Shown: in pieces, positions 1 to 8,759 of the stretch
How positions within the stretch are numbered: the stretch's first letter is position 1
How the letters are laid out: every line of letters begins with the position of its first letter
Origin: Mesorhizobium sp. INR15
Lineage (GTDB): Bacteria > Pseudomonadota > Alphaproteobacteria > Rhizobiales > Rhizobiaceae
Assembly: GCF_015500075.1 (NCBI RefSeq)
Contig: NZ_CP045496.1
Span: 6,148,001 to 6,212,000, forward strand
DNA length: 64,000 bases
Direction of reading: 5' to 3'
The notes under the pieces: generated by a model
The model's input: the letters and a program-made list of their open reading frames with translations, nothing else
What the model was told of the DNA's origin: nothing
The model's database searches: none
Translations under genes and position numbers: made by a program

Positions 1-306
1 AACGCCGTTGCGGCTGTGCGCCTCAACAAGATCGGCGAAATCCCTGGCCGTCTCGAAGTGCCTGGCGCCGAGATGCGGAACCGGAACGAAGCCGGCCGCT
101 TTCAGTTGCCTTGCGGCTTCGGCCTGCGCGGCAACGGGCTTGCCGGCAAGGTGGGTCAGGAAAACCCTTGATCCCGGTGGAAAGGCTTCGGGCGAAGGAT
201 TGAATCCGGCGGCCTGGGCGGGAGCGAGTTCTATGGAAACACCCTGGTCGAGAAGACCCGATACCGGAGCTCGGCTGGGCGCAGGAACGTGCTTCGGTTC
301 GGGCAT
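1..306 (-). CDS. Methylenetetrahydrofolate reductase-like protein, 3' part missing
   Basis: The first 102 codons of a minus-strand gene that runs off the left edge. The ATG at 306 follows GGAG with a 6-nt spacing. The residues after about position 25 fit the N-terminal strand of the MetF barrel: SIEL-type strand, then PPGSRVFLTHLAGKP and a later VPVPHLGAR segment, as in short MTHFR-like proteins that accompany GcvT-family demethylases. Such proteins interconvert methylene- and methyl-tetrahydrofolate in the cytoplasm. It lies 170 bp downstream of the GcvT-like gene on the same strand, which suggests shared handling of folate-bound C1 units. The FAD-binding and catalytic part is outside the window, so activity cannot be judged. 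Confidence 0.7.
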   Translation of the reverse strand, partial: MPEPKHVPAPSRAPVSGLLDQGVSIELAPAQAAGFNPSPEAFPPGSRVFLTHLAGKPVAAQAEAARQLKAAGFVPVPHLGARHFETARDFADLVEAHSRNGV

Positions 307-476
307 GACTTGCTCCGGGTGACGGTGGCTTCGCGCGCCGGCTGTTATCCGGCGGCTGATTGCGGTGATGTCGATCGGCGGGTGCGAGTGCCCGGCCCAC
401 GCCTCCGGCGCGGAGCACCCGGCGGATCCGGAGCTATCCCAGAGATCAAAGATGCCCCGTCACGAACGTCTCGGCA

Positions 477-1736
477 TCAGGCCTTGGAACGCCTGATCTC
501 GACGAACGGAAGCGGCACGACGGTGGCGCCGACCAAGCCGAGGCTGGCGCCTTCATCGTCCTTCAATTCCACTTCGATCGTGGAACCCGGCGATAAAAGC
601 TCCTCGGGGAGGAAGCCGAAGCTGATCGCCTGCCGCAACGTCGGACTGTAGGCAAGGCTCGAGGCGCGGCCGACGAGTTGCCCTTCCTTGAAGGCCTGCA
701 TCGATCCCCAGAACACCCGGGACAACGCCGTCCCATAGGCGCTCTTTTCAGCCGCAGCGCGGACGATTTCCATCGCGTCATAGCGGAGGCCAACGAAGCG
801 CCGTTTCGGCTCGAGCGAAGCTTGCGCGGCCTTTAGGGCATCCCGCCCGACAAAGTCGTGATCGAGGTCGACCAACCGTCCAAGACTAGCTTCAAAAGGC
901 GTTATTTGCAGATCGTCGACGACCTCGACGCGTGCGGTGCGAGGATCGGGTCCCGCACCATTATAGTCCGCCGAAACCAGGATAAGACCTGCTTCAATGC
1001 GCGCCACGTCGACAGCGTATTCTCCCGCACAGGTCACCCCAAACACCTGGCCGGCTGACTGAAGATGCCGCCAGACCGCGGCCCCGCCCTCTCTCGGCAC
1101 CCACAGCTCGAAGCCGCGCTCGCCCGTGAAACCCTGCCGCGCCACGAAGAGATCGACGCCCGCGATGGTGGCGCGGCCAATCTGGGAGAATTTCAGGCTC
1201 GACCAGTCGTGCCCGGTCGCGGCCTGCATGAGGTCGAATGACCTTGGGCCTTGCAACGACAGAATGCCGTAATCGTCGGACGCGTTGCGGAACTCGACAT
1301 CGAGGCCGACAGCCTGGCTGGCAAACCAGGCGTGGCTGGTCTCGCCTGAAACGACGAACCTGTCCTGCGTCAGCCTGAAGACCAGCCCGTCACCGACGAT
1401 GAACCCATCTTCGTTGCACCAGGGCGTATACATCACATGGTCGACCTCAAGCCGGCGCATGTCGCGGGTCATCAGCCGATCGATCAAGCGATGGGCATCG
1501 GCGCCACGAATTTCCATCTTCGGCAGCGGCGACATGTCGATCATGGCAACGGCATTGCGGATCGCCGCGAGCTCCTTTGGCATGCTCGTATAGACATCCG
1601 GAACGATGTACTTGTCCCAGGTGTACCACCACGTCGTCCGCACCTGGCCGCTGGTCGCCTGGTGAAATGGCGTGCCCTCGCACGCCGCCACGGTTTCGGC
1701 GCGGGCCCCGGCCGCCAGGCTGATATTGTCCAGCAT
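477..1736 (-). CDS. GcvT-like tetrahydrofolate-dependent aminomethyltransferase/demethylase
   Basis: A 419-residue protein of the GcvT / DmdA / LigM superfamily. The N-terminal half carries the family's 'AAIRNAVAMIDMSPLPKMEIRG' type segment near residues 58-80. The mid region has LQGPRSFDLM and the folate-site segment FTGERGFELW. The C-terminal half carries the GcvT C domain with GRDALKAAQ. Members move a methyl or aminomethyl group from a substrate to tetrahydrofolate in the cytoplasm. The ATG at 1736 follows GAGG. It is divergent from an AraC regulator and is followed by a MetF-like gene, the pairing also seen for LigM-type O-demethylases. Whether the substrate is an N-, O- or S-methyl compound cannot be read from the sequence. 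Confidence 0.85.
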   Translation of the reverse strand: MLDNISLAAGARAETVAACEGTPFHQATSGQVRTTWWYTWDKYIVPDVYTSMPKELAAIRNAVAMIDMSPLPKMEIRGADAHRLIDRLMTRDMRRLEVDHVMYTPWCNEDGFIVGDGLVFRLTQDRFVVSGETSHAWFASQAVGLDVEFRNASDDYGILSLQGPRSFDLMQAATGHDWSSLKFSQIGRATIAGVDLFVARQGFTGERGFELWVPREGGAAVWRHLQSAGQVFGVTCAGEYAVDVARIEAGLILVSADYNGAGPDPRTARVEVVDDLQITPFEASLGRLVDLDHDFVGRDALKAAQASLEPKRRFVGLRYDAMEIVRAAAEKSAYGTALSRVFWGSMQAFKEGQLVGRASSLAYSPTLRQAISFGFLPEELLSPGSTIEVELKDDEGASLGLVGATVVPLPFVEIRRSKA

Positions 1737-1999
1737 CGTCGCAATCCTCGTTCAGTTGAGTTCGCCCATTCTCCTGCGTCCAGTTCGCGAGTTGAATGCC
1801 GCCCTGGTCCCATTCCATATCCAGAATGAAGATTGAAACGAGTTTTATCCAACGCATTGCGCGATTGTGCTTGTTCAACTGAAGGCGCGGCCTGTAAGTT
1901 GAGCCTTGCGCTTCACTCCAGCTTTCTGGATTTACGCATCACGCCGCCGACAATCGCGGCCAATTTTCGAGCCGATCCGGGTCGACTGGGCAGGACACC

Positions 2000-2833
2000 A
2001 TGGAAACCATCGTAGACGCCGATCATGGATTCGCGTTCGGCGAGATCGTCTACTCCAGGGGAGGCATCTATGGCCCTTTGACCAACAGATATGTCAGCCT
2101 GATCTTCGTCTACGAAGGGTTGGTCAAGGTCACCTGCGACAACGAAACGACCAGCCTGGCTGGTGGGCAAGCGGCCTTTTTCAAAAACGACAATCTGTTC
2201 CTGATCGAAATGGAACGGGATCTCCAGCACCGTGTCGGATGGTGCGAGGGAGTTCCCGGCAAGCTGTGGGAATCCGAGGCTTCGCCACTTGGGGGCGCGA
2301 GCCCTGTGATCACCTTTTCCGAACGGCTGAACGCGCTTCAGCGCGTTGGCGTCGATCTGGGTTTCTCATCGAACACCGGATTGAACCAGGTGCGCAACGC
2401 GGTTGGGCAGGCTTTGTACACGGCGTTCTTTTACGAAGCGCGGATCAATGAACGCGACCGGTTTATTCCCAAGCCTGTGCAGCGTGCAAAGAAGCATATC
2501 GATGAGAATATCGAGAGCGAAATCACCATCGGGCAGCTGGCTTCGATCGCCAACCTGACGCCGCAGCACTTCATATCTTCCTTCAGCAAGCACCTGGGTC
2601 TCACACCCATGCGGTATCTCTGGCAGATCCGGGCCAATCGCGGTCGGGCCTTGCTAATGCAGAGCGGGCTTTCGGTGTCCGAAATCGCCTATCAATGCGG
2701 ATACAAGAACCCGTTTCATTTCTCGCGCCACATCCGGCAGAATTTCGGCATGACGCCCACCGAGGTTCGCGCCAACAAGGGCTACCGGGCGCCCAGCGAC
2801 GTCCTGGAAAACCCGCGCGACACGGCATTCTGA
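2000..2833 (+). CDS. AraC-family transcriptional regulator (first of a paralogous pair)
   Basis: A 277-residue AraC/XylS regulator. Residues 1-150 form a cupin-like sensing domain beginning with HGFAFGEIVYSRGGIYGP. Residues about 165-265 form the double helix-turn-helix, with LTPQHFISSFSKHLG and the classic second-helix motif IAYQCGYKNPFHFSR. The ATG follows AGGA by 5 nt. It is transcribed away from the GcvT-like gene. It also faces the end of the first BMP importer operon, so it could control either. It is clearly paralogous to the regulator at 11121: both share the IAYQCGYKNPFHFSR helix and the VRANKGYR tail. A GC-rich hairpin follows the stop codon. Confidence 0.93.
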   Translation: METIVDADHGFAFGEIVYSRGGIYGPLTNRYVSLIFVYEGLVKVTCDNETTSLAGGQAAFFKNDNLFLIEMERDLQHRVGWCEGVPGKLWESEASPLGGASPVITFSERLNALQRVGVDLGFSSNTGLNQVRNAVGQALYTAFFYEARINERDRFIPKPVQRAKKHIDENIESEITIGQLASIANLTPQHFISSFSKHLGLTPMRYLWQIRANRGRALLMQSGLSVSEIAYQCGYKNPFHFSRHIRQNFGMTPTEVRANKGYRAPSDVLENPRDTAF

Positions 2834-2849
2834 GCCGTGCCGATCATTC

Positions 2850-2867
2850 GCCCGCATGACTGCGGGC
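2850..2867 (+). terminator. Hairpin after the AraC gene
   Basis: GCCCGCA (2850-2856), a TGAC loop and TGCGGGC (2861-2867) form a perfect 7-bp stem. It lies 17 bp after the AraC stop, in the convergent gap with the permease gene. It is followed by TGAAAAT rather than a T-run, so it may be a bidirectional or weak terminator. Confidence 0.5.
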
Positions 2868-2886
2868 TGAAAATGCGGACCGCTCC

Positions 2887-3819
2887 CTACCCTCTCTTGT
2901 AGGGTATGCCGAGCCGCGCCGGCTGGCCACTGCGGAAGCGCACTCCCATGAGCAGCACGATCGAGGCGAGATAGGGCAGCGCCAGCAGCAACTGGTGCGG
3001 CACCTGCGCGCCCACCACCTGCAGATGCGTGGCAAGCGACTCGAGGAAGGCGAAGGTGGTCACCGCCAGCAGCACGCCCTTTGGTTTCCAGTTGCCGGCG
3101 ATCAAGGCCACGACCACGATCCAGCCGCGGCCGGCGGTGAAGTCGGCTAGGAAGCGGTCCGAGAAGCCGAGCATGAGAAAGCCGCCGCCGAGCCCCGTCA
3201 GCGCGCTGCCAAGCATCACCGCCGCGAACTGGCGGGCCGTCACGCTCAGGCCCTTGACGTCGAGAGCCTTCGGGTTCTCGCCAAGGCAGCGCAGTTCGAG
3301 ACCGTAGCGGGTGCGGTAGAGCAGGAACCACACCGCCGGCACAACCAGCAGCGCGACATAGGTCAGCGCGCGTTGCGAGAACAACACCGGCCCGATGATT
3401 GGAATGTCGGAGAGCAGCGGGATGGCGATATCCTGGAAACCGGAGAAAGTCGGCTGGGCCCGGCCCTGGATGTAGCTCTGGAACCAGTAGAGCGTGAGCC
3501 CGCCCGCAAGCAGGTTGAGCCCGAGACCGGCGATGAAGTGGTCAACGCGCAAGGTCGCGGTCATGAAGGCGATGATGGCTCCCATTAGGGCGCCGGCAAT
3601 GATGGCAGCGACAACCGCGAGCCACAGCGAGCCGGTCGCCGTGGCGGCGATATAGGCGGCGAATGCGCCGGTCAGCATCGTGCCTTCTACACCCATGTTC
3701 CAGATGCCGGCGCGCTGGGTGATGAGTTCGCCCATCGCCGAAAACAGCAGTGGCGTCATGATGCGGATGGTCGAGGCAAGGATGCTGATGATGATCGCTT
3801 CCTGGAACAGCTGGTTCAT
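2887..3819 (-). CDS. BMP-type (nucleoside/purine) ABC importer, permease 2 (NupQ/YufQ-like)
   Basis: A 310-residue inner-membrane permease of the BPD_transp_2 family, with about eight hydrophobic segments. It carries the family hallmark 'GELITQRAGIWNMGVEGTML' near residues 30-50 and a conserved GRGWIVVVALIAGNW segment near residues 230-245. It forms the translocation pore with the partner permease upstream. Its start overlaps the 3' end of that gene by 4 bp, which suggests translational coupling. It is the last gene of the minus-strand operon that starts at the Rieske oxygenase gene at 10883. Known relatives import nucleosides or purines, and the adjacent deaminase-like gene supports that kind of substrate. 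Confidence 0.9.
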   Translation of the reverse strand: MNQLFQEAIIISILASTIRIMTPLLFSAMGELITQRAGIWNMGVEGTMLTGAFAAYIAATATGSLWLAVVAAIIAGALMGAIIAFMTATLRVDHFIAGLGLNLLAGGLTLYWFQSYIQGRAQPTFSGFQDIAIPLLSDIPIIGPVLFSQRALTYVALLVVPAVWFLLYRTRYGLELRCLGENPKALDVKGLSVTARQFAAVMLGSALTGLGGGFLMLGFSDRFLADFTAGRGWIVVVALIAGNWKPKGVLLAVTTFAFLESLATHLQVVGAQVPHQLLLALPYLASIVLLMGVRFRSGQPARLGIPYKRG

Positions 3820-4883
3820 TGGACGGCAACCTTCACGACACGGTAACGCGCCAGCACACCGGCGCAGAGGAAGAAGAACAAGGTGATGCCCTGGATGGCC
3901 GGCACCAGCGCAGCTGGCACGTCGCCAAGCACGCGCATATAGACGGCGCCGCTGGCGAGCCCGCCGAAGAACAGCCCGGCCATGACCGTGCCGAGCGGCC
4001 GCAGGCCGCCGATCATGCCGACGATGATGCCGGCATAGCCAAGCCCGACAAGATTATCGGCGCGCAGCCTGTGCGCCACGCCGAACAGCTCGACCGCGCC
4101 GGCAAGTGAAGCGAGCGCCCCGCTTGCCATCAGGATGATGGTGACCGTGCGGCCGATGTTGACGCCCTTGTGCCGCAGCGCCTCGGGATTGTAGCCGAGG
4201 CCACGGATCTCGTAGCCAAGCGGTGTCCGCGACAGCACCAGCGAGCAGATGGCCGCGGCGATGAAAGGCAGCAGCACACCTGCGTGCAACCTGCTGCTGC
4301 CAAACAACGCGGGCAGGAAGGCGTCGCTGGGCAGCATGGGCGACTGTTGGTAGGAAATCGTGCCGCCGCTCTCACCCCACGGGCCGCCCTGCAGCATCCA
4401 GGAGAGCAGATAGACGATGAGATAGTTGAGCATCACCGTCGAGATGATCTCATTGACGCCGAACCGATTCTTGAGCACGGCGGCGAGCCAGCCAAATGCC
4501 ACACCGGCGGCCATGCCGAAAACCAGCACGCCGGGAAAGAACGCCACGGCTGGCAGGCCGGCGAGCAGTTGCGCACCAAGATAGCCGCCCATGGCGCCGG
4601 CAAACACCTGGCCTTCCTGGCCAATGCTCCACAGCTGGGCGCGGAAGGCAATGACCGTGGCCAGCCCGGTAAGGATGATCGGTGTCGCCTTGACCAGCGT
4701 TGTCGCTATCGCCTTGGGCGAGCCGACGGCGCCTTGCACGAGCGCCGAGAAGACCTGGCCGACATTGGCGCCGGTCGAGGCGAGCAGCAGTGCGGACACG
4801 GCAAGACCGGCGGCAATGGCCATGGCGAAGGCGGCGGCGGTCCACAGGCCGTCACGCTCGGTTCGTGGTTCGAAGCGGATCAT
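3816..4883 (-). CDS. BMP-type ABC importer, permease 1 (NupP/YufP-like)
   Basis: A 355-residue membrane permease with about nine to ten hydrophobic segments. It has the family motif AFRAQLWSIGQEGQVFAGA around residue 80-98 and the cytoplasmic coupling loop NEIISTVMLNYL around residue 143. It pairs with the NupQ-like permease. It overlaps the ATPase gene upstream and the second permease gene downstream by 4 bp each, so the three are a co-translated unit. The partner ATPase and substrate-binding protein lie upstream in the same operon. Confidence 0.9.
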   Translation of the reverse strand: MIRFEPRTERDGLWTAAAFAMAIAAGLAVSALLLASTGANVGQVFSALVQGAVGSPKAIATTLVKATPIILTGLATVIAFRAQLWSIGQEGQVFAGAMGGYLGAQLLAGLPAVAFFPGVLVFGMAAGVAFGWLAAVLKNRFGVNEIISTVMLNYLIVYLLSWMLQGGPWGESGGTISYQQSPMLPSDAFLPALFGSSRLHAGVLLPFIAAAICSLVLSRTPLGYEIRGLGYNPEALRHKGVNIGRTVTIILMASGALASLAGAVELFGVAHRLRADNLVGLGYAGIIVGMIGGLRPLGTVMAGLFFGGLASGAVYMRVLGDVPAALVPAIQGITLFFFLCAGVLARYRVVKVAVQ

Positions 4884-6394
4884 GGGGTGGCCCCTTCCTT
4901 GCGTCCGGTCATCATGGCGCCGACTTCCGAGACCGTTGTCTTCTTGGGGTCGACGATGCCCATGATCTCGCCCTTGAACATGACCGCGATACGGTCGGCG
5001 AGACCGAACAGGTCGCTCAGTTCCTCCGAGGCGAGGACGATGGCGAAGCCTTCGGCACGTTTCTTGAGCAGTTGCGACTGCACATATTCGATGACGCCGA
5101 CGTCGAGGCCGCGTGTCGGCTGGTTGGCGAGCATCAGCCCGGAAGCATGCAGGAATTCGCGCGCTATGATGATCTTCTGCGCATTGCCGCCCGACAGCTT
5201 TCCGGCCGCGACTTTTTCGTCGCGGGTGGCGATCTGGTACTCGCCGATCATCTGCCGCGACAGTTCGGTGATGGCCTTGCCATTGATCAGCGGGCCGCTC
5301 CGGTATTTCGGGCTGCGCTGCCAGCCGAGCACCAGGTTCTCGGCGACGCTGAACTCAGGCACCAGGCCCTCGCGGAAACGGTCGTCCGGAATATGGCCGA
5401 CCCCTCGATCCATCAGGCAGCGCGGTGTCAGGCCGGCGACATTCTCGCCCTTGAGCCGGATCGTTCCGGCCACGGGCTTGCGCACACCGCACAGCACCTC
5501 GAACAGCTCCTTCTGGCCATTGCCCGCGACGCCGGCGATGCCGAGGATTTCGTAAGCCGCGACCGAGAAGGAAACGTCCTTCAGCACCGCCTCGCCCCAA
5601 TGGCCATGCGCGGTGAGCTTTTCCACGGCAACCACCGTCTCGCCCGGCTTCAGGTCCGGCTTGGTGATGGTGAACGACACGTCGCGGCCAACCATCAGCC
5701 GGGCGAGTTCGTCAGGCGACGTATCGGCGGTATCGAGCGTTGCCACCACCTTGCCCTTGCGCAGCACCGTGACACGGTTCGACTGCATCACCTCGACCAG
5801 CTTGTGAGTGATGAGGATGATCGACAGGCCGCGCGCGCACATTTTGCCGATGATGTCGAAGAGGATGCGTGACTCCCCCGGTGTTAGCACCGCCGTGGGC
5901 TCGTCCAGGATGAGAATCCGGGCGTCGAGATAAAGCGCCTTCAATATCTCGACCCATTGCTGGCGGCCTACCGGCAACTCCCAAACATAGGCATCAAGAT
6001 CCATTTCGATGCCATATCCATCGCAGATGCCCCTCAGCTTCTGCCTGGCTCCGGCTGCGTTGAGCCGCCAGCCCGAGCGCTGCGTGCCGACGATGATGTT
6101 TTCCAGGACGGTGAATTCCGGCACCAGCACGAAATGCTGGTGCACCATCCCGATGCCAAGGCGGATCGCGTCGATGGGCGAACCGATATGAACCGGCTCG
6201 TCGCGGACGAGTGTCTGCCCTTCGTCAGGGCGATACAGACCGAAGATGCACGACGAAAGCGTTGATTTTCCGGCTCCATTTTCGCCAAACAGGCAATGGA
6301 TTTCGCCGGGGCGGAGGTCAAAGTCGACATGGTCGTTCGCGGCAACGCCGGCGAAACGCTTGGTCAGGCCTTCGACACGCAGGGCAGTGGACAT
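4880..6394 (-). CDS. BMP-type ABC importer, tandem-domain ATPase (NupO/YufO-like)
   Basis: A 504-residue protein with two ABC domains. The first has Walker A GENGAGKST, a signature-like LPVGRQQ and Walker B LILDEPTAV. The second has a degenerate Walker A (GVAGNGQKE), a good signature LSGGNAQK and a changed Walker B (LMLANQPTRG). One intact and one degenerate site is usual for this transporter class. The ATG at 6394 (MSTALRVEGL) is chosen over an in-frame ATG at 6469 because the extra 25 residues are Ala-rich and unlike the family N-terminus. A repeat and a hairpin separate it from the substrate-binding protein gene upstream. Confidence 0.93.
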   Translation of the reverse strand: MSTALRVEGLTKRFAGVAANDHVDFDLRPGEIHCLFGENGAGKSTLSSCIFGLYRPDEGQTLVRDEPVHIGSPIDAIRLGIGMVHQHFVLVPEFTVLENIIVGTQRSGWRLNAAGARQKLRGICDGYGIEMDLDAYVWELPVGRQQWVEILKALYLDARILILDEPTAVLTPGESRILFDIIGKMCARGLSIILITHKLVEVMQSNRVTVLRKGKVVATLDTADTSPDELARLMVGRDVSFTITKPDLKPGETVVAVEKLTAHGHWGEAVLKDVSFSVAAYEILGIAGVAGNGQKELFEVLCGVRKPVAGTIRLKGENVAGLTPRCLMDRGVGHIPDDRFREGLVPEFSVAENLVLGWQRSPKYRSGPLINGKAITELSRQMIGEYQIATRDEKVAAGKLSGGNAQKIIIAREFLHASGLMLANQPTRGLDVGVIEYVQSQLLKKRAEGFAIVLASEELSDLFGLADRIAVMFKGEIMGIVDPKKTTVSEVGAMMTGRKEGATP

Positions 6395-6472
6395 GGCAAG
6401 CACCGAAAAGCTGGAGACAGAAGCAGCGGCCGCGACAGCCTCGGCGGCAGGTCGCGGCCGGCAATCCAACTA

Positions 6473-6511
6473 GAGCATGATCCCGAAAAGCGGGTACCGG
6501 TTTTCATGCTC
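6473..6511. repeat. Rhizobial intergenic palindromic repeat
   Basis: Arms GAGCATGA (6473-6480) and TCATGCTC (6504-6511) enclose ATCCCGAAAAG...CCGGTTTT, the well-known dispersed palindrome of Rhizobiales genomes (RIME-like). It sits between the substrate-binding protein gene and the ATPase gene. I saw no second full copy in the window. Confidence 0.75.
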
Positions 6512-6522
6512 CACAAACAGAT

Positions 6523-6560
6523 GGAGCCCGTTCCGATTCCATCGGGATGGAACAGGCTCC
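6523..6560 (-). terminator. Intercistronic hairpin after the first BMP substrate-binding gene
   Basis: GGAGCCCGTTCC (6523-6534) pairs with GGAACAGGCTCC (6549-6560) with one mismatch, 3 bp after the stop codon. No T-run follows. It probably stabilises the upstream message or attenuates read-through, keeping the binding protein in excess over the ATPase and permeases. The two other BMP cassettes in the window have hairpins at the same place. Confidence 0.5.
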
Positions 6561-6563
6561 AGC

Positions 6564-7595
6564 TCAGTGTGCCTTTGGATCCGACACGTCGAGCGGCACT
6601 TCGAAGGTTCCGGCCATGATCTTGGCCTTCAGCTCTTCAACCTCGGCGCGGACGTTCTCCGGCAGCTTCGCCTCAAGCTCGTGATAGGGCGCCATTGTCG
6701 AGCCGCCGTCCTTCATCGGGAACCAATGCTTCTCGGTGTTGCCGGCATATGGCTTTCCCTCCGCCACATGGGCCCACCACGCATCGACGATCAGGTTGAT
6801 GTCCGGATCCCATAGCGAGACCGTGCTGGAAAGGATCGTCGATGGCGAGAACGAGTTCTGGTCCTGGAAGTTGCCGAAGCACAAGATCTTGGCTTCTTCG
6901 CATGGCTTGAAGGTGCCGGTCAGCTGAAAGACCAGGTCCGCGCCCGTGGCAATCTGGGCCGCGGTAAATTCCGAAGCCTTGGCAGGATCATACCAGGATT
7001 CGATGAAGGCGACGGTTCTCTCGATCTTTGAGTTTGCTGCCTTGGCGCCTGCGAAAAAGGCGTTGATCTCGTCATTCACGTCATCGGCCACGAACGTGCC
7101 GACAGCGCCGAGCTTGTTGGACTTAGACATCTTGCCAGCGATGAAGCCGAGCAGATAGGCCGGTTCGTGCACGCGCTTGTAGATCCAGTACTGGTTGCCG
7201 CCGAGACCCTCATTGCCGGAGCCGACAACGACAAACAGGATGTTGGGAAACTCGTCCTTGAGTTTTTTCACCTGGTCCGAATAGGTGCTGTTGGCCCAGA
7301 TGATGTCATACTGGCCGCTTTCGGCGAACAGCCGCATCGCGTCGCCGGCGTCGTCGCCCCATAGCGGGTCGGTGTATTTCCAGGTGATGTCGAGGCCGTG
7401 CGGCTTCTTGGCTTTCACGCGCTCCAGCGCTTCGATCAACGTGCCGTCCCAGCCGCTTTCAATGCCGGCGGAGAGGATGACGGCAATGCGAAGCTTATCC
7501 GGCTCGGCTGCTTGCGATTTCGCCTGATTCATCGCGATCAGCGCGATAACGAGCGCTACCAGCGTCGCCAGTCTTCTGATGAAGGTGGTAATCAT
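6564..7595 (-). CDS. BMP-family ABC importer substrate-binding protein 1
   Basis: A 343-residue periplasmic protein of the BmpA/PnrA family. Residues 1-29 form a Sec signal peptide (RR followed by a long hydrophobic core, probably cut after QAKSQA). The mature part has AGIESGWDGTLIEAL, the ligand-site region IIWANSTYSDQVKKL and the family segment YLLGFIAGKMSKSNKLGAVG. Characterised relatives bind purine nucleosides (PnrA) or other small N-heterocycles. It is the first gene of the transporter part of the operon, 95 bp after the adenosine-deaminase-like gene. Cys residues near 230 and 238 could form a disulfide. Confidence 0.92.
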   Translation of the reverse strand: MITTFIRRLATLVALVIALIAMNQAKSQAAEPDKLRIAVILSAGIESGWDGTLIEALERVKAKKPHGLDITWKYTDPLWGDDAGDAMRLFAESGQYDIIWANSTYSDQVKKLKDEFPNILFVVVGSGNEGLGGNQYWIYKRVHEPAYLLGFIAGKMSKSNKLGAVGTFVADDVNDEINAFFAGAKAANSKIERTVAFIESWYDPAKASEFTAAQIATGADLVFQLTGTFKPCEEAKILCFGNFQDQNSFSPSTILSSTVSLWDPDINLIVDAWWAHVAEGKPYAGNTEKHWFPMKDGGSTMAPYHELEAKLPENVRAEVEELKAKIMAGTFEVPLDVSDPKAH

Positions 7596-7689
7596 AGGAT
7601 TCTGCCTTTCCCTCTGGGGTTATTTTGGGTTGCATCCCGTTGTTTTTATTTTATCTTCCGGCTCCGCCTCTCCCGGGGCGGTGGCCATC

Positions 7690-8736
7690 TCAGTTGCTGT
7701 ACGCAGGGTCCTCCGATGCCGTCAGGAGGCCGTCGATTTCCGCCGACCATGAGGCACGCCAATCGCGCTTCGTGCTGTCATCCAGCCATGCCGCGTCAAG
7801 AGAATTGAGCGCGAGGTCGGCGAGCGTCCTGCGGTCGAGCGACATGGTTTCGCCAAGCAGGCGGTATTCCTTGGCGAGGTCCGTCTGCAGCATCGGCGGA
7901 TCGTCGGTGTCGACCACGAGCTTGAGGCCCGCATCCAGCATCGTGCGGATAGGATGGTCGGCGGTCGTCAGATCGCGCCAGTGGGTCAGGATCACCGTCG
8001 AGCTCGGGCAGACGGTAAAGGCGATGTCTTCCGCGATGCAGCGCGCGACAAGCTCCGGATCCTCCATGACCCTGTAGCCATGATCGATGCGCTCCACGGA
8101 CAGCAGATCAAGCGCATCGCGCACATTGGCGGCCGGTCCGCCCTCGCCTGCATGGGCGGTAAGCCGCATGCCTGCCTTCTTCGCCTTGTCGTAGACCGGC
8201 TTGAACGGCGCCGGAGGAAACGGCTCTTCGTCATAATCGAGACCGATGCCGATCACCTTGTCGGAGCGGAACGGCAGCACGAGGTCAAGGAATTCGAAAC
8301 TGCGCTCGATGGTGAGTTCGCGATTGATTGCTGGGATAAGCCGCGACATCAGGCCGAAATCGGTTTCGGCATCGTCCATGGCCTTGAGCAGGCCGCCGAA
8401 CATCGTCTGGTAACTGATGCCGGCGTCCTGATGCACCTGCGGGCTGAAGAAGAATTCGACATAGCGGCCGCCGGCATTGGCGACATGCGCAAGCGCTTCA
8501 TAGGTGATGAGGTGGAAATCGTCGGCATCGACGACGGAACGCGCGACGAGATCGTAGATCTGCAGGAAGTCGACTAGATTGTCGTAGCGATAGAGGTCTT
8601 CGATCTTGTCGAATTCCGGCAGCGCGACGCCGTTCTTGCGGGCGAGCTTGAGGAAAGTATCCGCCTTCACCGATCCGGCAAGATGCAGATGCAGTTCGGC
8701 CTTCGGCAGCGCCTTTGTGAATTGTTCCAGGTTCAT
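7690..8736 (-). CDS. Adenosine/adenine deaminase-like amidohydrolase
   Basis: A 348-residue metal-dependent amidohydrolase of the adenosine deaminase family. H16 and H18 in AELHLHLAGS are the N-terminal zinc ligands. HAGEGG, IDHGYRV and VVDTDDPPM give the remaining catalytic and metal-binding positions. The family removes the exocyclic amino group of adenosine, adenine or modified purines in the cytoplasm. The ATG at 8736 is chosen because GGGAGGGG ends 6 nt before it, whereas the in-frame ATG at 8742 abuts that site. It lies between a Rieske oxygenase/reductase pair and a BMP importer, which points to a purine-like substrate for the whole operon. The exact substrate is unknown. Confidence 0.88.
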   Translation of the reverse strand: MNLEQFTKALPKAELHLHLAGSVKADTFLKLARKNGVALPEFDKIEDLYRYDNLVDFLQIYDLVARSVVDADDFHLITYEALAHVANAGGRYVEFFFSPQVHQDAGISYQTMFGGLLKAMDDAETDFGLMSRLIPAINRELTIERSFEFLDLVLPFRSDKVIGIGLDYDEEPFPPAPFKPVYDKAKKAGMRLTAHAGEGGPAANVRDALDLLSVERIDHGYRVMEDPELVARCIAEDIAFTVCPSSTVILTHWRDLTTADHPIRTMLDAGLKLVVDTDDPPMLQTDLAKEYRLLGETMSLDRRTLADLALNSLDAAWLDDSTKRDWRASWSAEIDGLLTASEDPAYSN

Positions 8737-8759
8737 CGGCATCCCCTCCCGGTCATTTT

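Noticed and set aside
23..418. Open frames of about 100-130 codons at the left edge on both strands
   Set aside because: The third frame on the minus strand matches a methylenetetrahydrofolate-reductase N-terminus with its own ribosome site at 306. The other frames are Arg/Ser/Pro-rich shadows.
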